64,000 nt of DNA from Heterodera schachtii (taxonomy: Eukaryota > Nematoda > Chromadorea > Rhabditida > Heteroderidae), in assembly GCA_023374025.1 (NCBI GenBank), contig SIJG01000008.1, positions 1,232,215 through 1,296,214 of the forward strand, read 5' to 3'. A program made the position numbers and the translations under genes. The notes below the pieces were generated by a model, which was not told where the DNA came from, did no database searches, and saw only the letters and a program-made list of their open reading frames with translations. Positions 58,774 through 64,000 of this stretch are shown here, piece by piece. How positions within the stretch are numbered: position 1 is the first letter of the stretch; each line of letters begins with the position of its first letter.

Positions 58774-59571
58774 TTCAAAACTTCAAATTAAAATTTATTT
58801 TTAAAATCAGACAAATTTTTTTAATAAAATTTTATCGTAAAATAAAAATTGTGCAGCAAATAATTTGAACTAAAAATAGCTTAGGATTTTTGTGGACGAA
58901 CAACACAGGCGGAGCAAAAGCAAAAGCAAAAACAACGGATTGGGATTTGCATATTTAGCAAATTGTTTTGTTATTTCGATAAATAATTTACAAAATTGGT
59001 TGTTATATATATTACAAAAAGAAAAATTGTCAATTAAACTATCGTTATGTGGACAATATTTTCAAAATGCTTTTACAGAGCGGAAAGCCAAAGACTCGAG
59101 AAACCGAGAAAAAAAAAGTCGATTCTTTCTCGAGACTGAACATTTGTCACAGCATTACCTCTGAAAATTTCAACATGTTCGAATTCAAATAGGTCAATGC
59201 TCTAAATCAGATATTGCATAATTCCTAAAAATAATAACTTTAAATTAGACATGTAAATGTAAGGCAAATGCTATGTGTTCAACTTCAACCCATCTCCATG
59301 ACCCAATTATAATAAAATTAAAATCTGTCGACTCAAAAAATTCTTCAATAATTCTTTTGAACATTTCTCGGGCTCAATTTTTCTGACTTCGAGGCATAAC
59401 TTTAAATGAAATCTTGTAAATTTTTGATTATGACTAAATGTTTTTCTTATTTTGTTGTAAACATTGACTTAATTGATTTTTACTTATCCATTTAATTCTA
59501 ACGCAATAATATTCATTAGAGGAAAGCCAATAAATCTTCATTTTGACAAAATTATTATTTATACAAATTAA

Positions 59572-62568
59572 ATGCTTTTGCTTATATTAATTTTGTTTAA
59601 TTTTTTATCTGAAAATCAAAGTCAGCCCCAAAACGTAGCCAAACCGACGGATGCCATCGATGGTGGTAAGAAAGCGGACGGCATATTTTGTTAGAATTTT
59701 ATAAATTAAAATTTTAAAAAGATTACCAAAAAATGGTCGACAGCGAAATAATGGTGGACCAATTTTTGGAAGAAATTTACCAGGAAATTTGTCAGGAAAA
59801 TGAGCAGAAAAAGTGCCAAGAAAGTGAGCAGAATGGTAAACCCTAAACAAAATGAATAAAGAATAAACTAAATAAAATGGGTTATTTTTCTTTTAATAAA
59901 AATAATTTGAGTTAGGGGGGCGATTGGTTGAGTATGAGATTCTTGAATTGTTTGTTTCGGATGGTTTTAAAATATAAATTTTGATTTAACAAGATGTCTA
60001 ATCGTAATAAAAGTTTAACCATTCAAAATTAATTGTGAATTTTTAAAGTTAACGGAACAGACAATTGGCCAACTCAAGAAGAGGACAATCCGCCGACAGA
60101 GGACAATGTGCCAAATATGCCAAAGCTTATCCACGGTAGTGCCATACCAAAACCGATGGATTGACCCAATAAATTGAGAAAAAAGCGTGATCGGGCGAAA
60201 TCACTGGGAAAAGGGCATAAATGGTATCCAGGGAAGTTTGTTAAGACACATCGACAAAATCGATATTTAGTTTTCAAAAAAATTGTAAGCAAAAAAAGAT
60301 AAAAGATTTTTAATATATTTATTTATTTAATTTTGAAATTTAAATGAGAACATTCTATCAGAGATACCGGACCGGGTCAGTTTAGTCTGGCCGTAATAGT
60401 CAGAGGGTCGGTTTAGTCTGGCCGTTATAGTCAGGGGGTCGGTATAGTCTGGCAAGCTGTTTTCGCCCATAACTCTTACAAATATTATTTTTTGTCAATT
60501 ATAAACAAGGAAAAACTTATAATATCTATGTTTAGCTGCAATACAAATGGAATATCCCAATTAGGAAATAAAAACAAAGCGAAACTTTCAGTTTGACGCC
60601 GCCTTTTTCAGTCAAATTTATGTTCTCCTAGCAAAGTAAAAACATAATTTTTTCACGTTTTTTGTTCTTTTTACGCGAAGTTATTGTTGGAAATACATTG
60701 ATAAATATGTTTTAATATAAAATTTAAATATTTTTTGAAAAAAAAACCAGATTAGAATCCATGTGAGACAAAAACAGCTTGCCAGACTATACCGACCCCC
60801 TGACTATAACGGCCAGACTAAACCGACCCTCTGACTATAACGGCCAGACTATAACGGCCAGACTAAACCGACCCCCACCGCAGAGATACATATCATGGAT
60901 TTTATTCTTTGAATTATGAAATTTTTTGTCGAAAAGTGTATTTTTATTATATGTAAATATTTCAGTTTTAAATAATTTTATAATTTTTTTCTCCTAAATT
61001 CTATTGAATCATTTATTTACTTAATTGTTTTTTTAATAGATGTCGAAATGATTGACGCAGCAAATATTTTAAATTTCTTTTCTGAGCACGTGCAAAAGAA
61101 AGAAGAAAAAACAAATGGGGAAACAATAGTAATTGAGGAAATTGAAGAGCAGAGAAATTGCGGACAAAGCATTGATAGGAAAGGGAAGAAGGTGATCATT
61201 GAAATAAGCAGCTCATCGGAGGAGGAAGAAGAAGAGGAAGAGGAGGATTATGCTGATCTTCACCAGAAAAGTAGCAGCAATTCATAAAATAATAATTTAA
61301 AAAACAGGGATTGGGTTAATTGGAATGAGTTTTATGGTTTTAAATAATTAATTAAAATTTAAAAAAAAACAAATTAATTTAGTAATAGAGATAAAAAATG
61401 GGAAAAAGAAACTGTTTGAAAACAAAAGAAAGAGAAAAGTGAAATATTTAAAGATCAATGACGTGGACAACTCCAAAGAGACAGGTGGGAAAAAGGAAAA
61501 TTAAGCAAACGCATAATTAATTAATTTACATAATTTGAGATTTTTCTTACATTAAAAATTGCAATTAATTAAATTTCAGTTCCGTTAATTGCCAATAATC
61601 AAGTGCCAACTCAATCAAAGGGAAAGGGTTCTCTGTTAAAACGTTATTTGGAGAACAAAGAAAAATTTCCAAGACGAACTCTGAGAGGACACGCGAAAGA
61701 TTTATGTGTGAAATTGAGAACATTGAAAAATGTGAGGAATAAATTGAAGAACAAAACGCATTGTGAGTTAAAATATTTGTCAAAAATCATTTAATTGTGC
61801 TATTAACTGTTCACTTTCATTAATTAGTCAGGGCTCCCATTCGCCAAGAAATTCTAAGTCGTCAAGAAAAATTGACCTTTTTGCTAAATTCTTCAAAATT
61901 TCTTGGCAGCATTTCAGTATCGCAGGAACCAAAACATCTTTTGGCCAACATTTGTTAACAATTGGGCATAAATTTTCAAAAGTCCGGCGCCACTTGCCGG
62001 CAACGCTCTCTGTTCGCAAATTTAAAACTCTTTGGAACTAAGAAAGGTTCTTAATGCAAAATGTTTTCAACATATATTTTATGAAAGCATTACTTCTTCT
62101 TTAAGCGACTTTTTGAGGGTAAAAAATGTTTTTTTTGGGGGCCAAATTCTTAGATTTGAACTCTTTTAATGCTTATATATATATTTAAAAAGCAATAAAT
62201 TGTTGCATTTCTCAGACACAAAAGAAGAAATTTGGCAAAAAAGGGCCTTTGTGATAGAGGAATTTTTGAGAGTGAAAAAGGAATATTTTGAAAGGAAACC
62301 GAATGGCACAATAAAAATAGCGGACCGAGCAGGTGCCAGAAAAGTGGGGATAAAAGCGGGAACGATAAAACAATGGATAAAAGAGATGGACAAAAGAGCA
62401 GCAGCAGAAGCAGAAATTGAAATGAAAAGCGAAAATGATAAGCAAAGTGAAAATGGAAATGAGGAAAATGAAATATGGACGATAAGTAAGGACGAATTAA
62501 ATATAAATAAACTTTTATTATTATTACATTTAAAAATATAATAATTAATAATTATTTTAGGAAAATGA
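59572..62568 (+). CDS. novel secreted modular protein with two HTH-like repeats
   Basis: No known family. Exons: 59572-59665 (signal peptide MLLLILILFNFLSENQS), 59722-59835 (DSEIMVDQFLEEIYQEIC, acidic), 60049-60284, 61040-61270 (acidic, EEEEEEEEEDYADL), 61389-61484 (basic KRKRK), 61580-61762, 62216-62485 and 62561-62568. Every join except that after exon 3 is phase 1. Exon 6 has AKDLCVKLRTLKNVRN and exon 7 has ARKVGIKAGTIKQWIK, two related units. The latter looks like a helix-turn-helix of transposase or Psq type. Exon 3 has a TGA at 60162 in the same frame as the basic KLRKKRDRAKSLGKGHKW that follows, and a phase mismatch at its end near an A7 run, so an indel, a short intron or a real truncation is possible. 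A 514-bp MITE sits in the next intron. A secreted protein with DNA-binding-like modules is inferred. Confidence 0.5.
60367..60880. mobile_element. MITE with GGTTTAGTCTGGCCGTTATAG repeats
   Basis: An exact 8-bp target duplication CAGAGATA (60359-60366 and 60881-60888) flanks inverted arms of about 95 bases built from tandem TCGGTTTAGTCTGGCCGTT units. The arms end GCCAGACTATACCGACCCCC and its complement. The centre is AT-rich and non-coding. TSD length fits hAT. It lies in an intron of the secreted modular gene. Confidence 0.9.
61830..62035 (+). repeat. degenerate hairpin-core repeat copy in an intron
   Basis: TTGTTAACAATTGGGCATAA then ATTTTCAAAAGTCCGGCGCC, CTTGCCGGC matches the order of the dispersed core family (TGTTAACAAATTGCA...TTTTCAAAA...CCGGCGGCGCC...). 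It lies between exons 6 and 7 of the secreted modular gene. Confidence 0.5.
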
Positions 62569-63770
62569 TGAGCAAACGCTAAAAGAAAAGGAAAAGAATT
62601 TGCGTAAATAATTAAGGCGATATTTATTATTTACTTTTTTTCACTATTTTTTTTGCTGTCCTGGTGATAATGTTGTGATAAATAACGAGTTGACAAAAAA
62701 CACTCGGCCATTAATCAATATGACTACCTATTTTCTAGGAAATAGGAAACATAAGTATGAAGACTATTAATGCATAAAAAGATTACTATTTTACAAAAGT
62801 TTCTATTTATATCAATGCCTTTTATGGTAAAGCAGGGTGCGGATTGAAAATTTTTCAAAATCAGAACATCGAGCCCAAAAAATCAGATTTTGGGGTCAAA
62901 AATCAGAACATTTCTGCAAAATAGCTTAAAATTGCTCAAGTCTAATTAAATTTTGAAAATTAAATTAAGCACATGCTCTTATACATTGCAGAGGGTTTAC
63001 ATTTTCGATTTCTGCTACAAGAGCCTGCAGGTTCGCATCTTGGCATTCAAACCCGGCATTTGTTAGCAGCAGGACTTTCCCACGCGATTCAAGAATCTTA
63101 TCTGGGAAATTTGTTGTGTTTTTGAGTGAACAATAAATGTTTGTATAGAAAAAGTGAAAACGATATATATTTTGACAAAAATTATCATTTAATTCATTAT
63201 TACTTAAATTATAAATTTCATTTATACAAATTATATTTAAATATTAATTCATATGAACAGTAAAATATATAGAAAAAAGAATTTAAAACTACTGTCGAAA
63301 CCAATCACTGTCAAAATCAACCACTGTCGAAAACGTTAATAAATGACGCAAAAATTTCAGAAAATACACCCCAAGAATTGAAAAGAAAAATTCCAAATAT
63401 TGATTCCCTAATATATTTTTTTCTTGATAAAATTTTTATTTAAAAATTTGTCCTTATTCAAAAAAAAACTTTTAAAATATTTAATAATTTCATTTACAAT
63501 TGAAATATAACAAAAATTAGGATTTTTGGAAAAGAAATATTGTACATCGTATTACAAGGAAATTGGGGTTTTATTAGTGATTTTCTGCTTCAAAACTAAA
63601 TTTTGAAAAAGAGCAATAAATCATTTACCTTTTTATTGGCATTTTAATTATCATCCAACTCATCAAAATACACACACGTTAGAGAGAACTACGCAATATG
63701 AGCACAGTAACAAATTGTACAAAATGATAGATTTTTTTACAAAAAAATAAAATTCAAAGAAATCTCTCAG
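62569..63770. other. intergenic with one element copy
   Basis: No gene seen. 62834-62945 begins CAGGGTGCGGATTGAAAA and is the inverted relative of 42970-43070. 63290-63330 has two near-identical phrases (CTGTCGAAACCAATCACTG / CTGTCAAAATCAACCACTG). The rest is AT-rich. Confidence 0.45.
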
Positions 63771-63964
63771 TCATGTGAACGATTTGTTCCGCACCACTTG
63801 GATTGCTTCAAGCCGTGGTGGTGGCTTGCGCTGCATTCCGCTGATCGGCCGATTTACGCCCACCGCTGGCGAAGCATCGCTGGTGCCGGCCTTTGAAGTG
63901 CCATTTCTTTGGTGATTACTCGGCATTTTGGACTGTTTTGTGCCATTTTGGTGTTGCCAATTGT
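63771..63964 (-). CDS. terminal exon of an unidentified gene (partial)
   Basis: Following a TTTTTAAG acceptor at about 63965, an open frame encodes NWQHQNGTKQSKMPSNHQR, then a Gly/Ser/Ala-rich stretch, GVNRPISGMQRKPPPRLEAI, and QVVRNKSFT then a stop at 63771. Codon make-up is GC-richer than its surroundings, as in other exons here. The product looks disordered and basic at its end. The rest of the gene lies beyond the right edge. No family recognised. Confidence 0.5.
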
Positions 63965-64000
63965 CTTAAAAATAAATGCATTTTTGGTAGAAAGGCAAAT

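Noticed and set aside
1..64000. CRISPR array, bacterial operon, phage or plasmid features
   Set aside because: The window is intron-rich animal DNA. Repeats seen are microsatellites and transposon ends, with no regularly spaced repeat-spacer pattern.

Overview
The window is nuclear DNA from a nematode. It encodes a nematode-type Sre chemoreceptor, a divergent nematode-style nuclear hormone receptor, a tyrosinase with C-terminal ShKT domains and a TIL-domain inhibitor. Introns are short, AT-rich and end in TTTTCAG/TTTTTAG. Composition is AT-rich with many simple repeats. The species cannot be fixed; a tylenchid-type (clade IV) nematode is only a guess.

Layout. Left third: an Sre GPCR (851-3061, +), a UDP-glucuronosyltransferase (4714-7255, -), a novel secreted helical protein (9044-10205, +), a multi-exon tyrosinase (10562-15014, -), a single-exon Ser-rich/acidic membrane protein (16576-18081, -) and a second copy of the novel secreted protein (18410-20065, -). 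Middle: a fatty acyl-CoA reductase (23424-27732, -), a PEBP (32602-33816, +), a TMEM86/YhhN-type lysoplasmalogenase (34786-36157, -), a secreted-protein gene whose intron has taken both a LINE and a hAT-like element (38238-40916, -), and a 55-residue secreted peptide (41899-42066, +). Right third: presenilin with a very long hydrophilic loop (43414-49854, +), a nuclear-receptor pseudogene (51575-52100) before its intact relative (53237-56295, +), a secreted TIL-type inhibitor (56768-58773, -), a secreted modular gene with two helix-turn-helix-like repeats (59572-62568, +) and a terminal exon leaving the window (63771-63964, -).

The space between genes is dominated by small non-autonomous transposons. 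Several have 8-bp target duplications and TIRs starting CAGGG or TAGGGCTGC (hAT-like). Each has its own subterminal short repeat, and some share a GC-rich hairpin core. A LINE fragment sits between 127-bp direct repeats, an unusually long target duplication.

There is no operon-like functional unit. The recurring theme is secreted proteins of unknown function (four novel genes plus the TIL inhibitor) mixed with housekeeping and signalling genes. Several clear genes need single-base changes, mostly at homopolymers, to keep frame. This suggests an error-prone long-read assembly, although recent decay is possible for some. Exon joins were made by eye and are approximate where stated.
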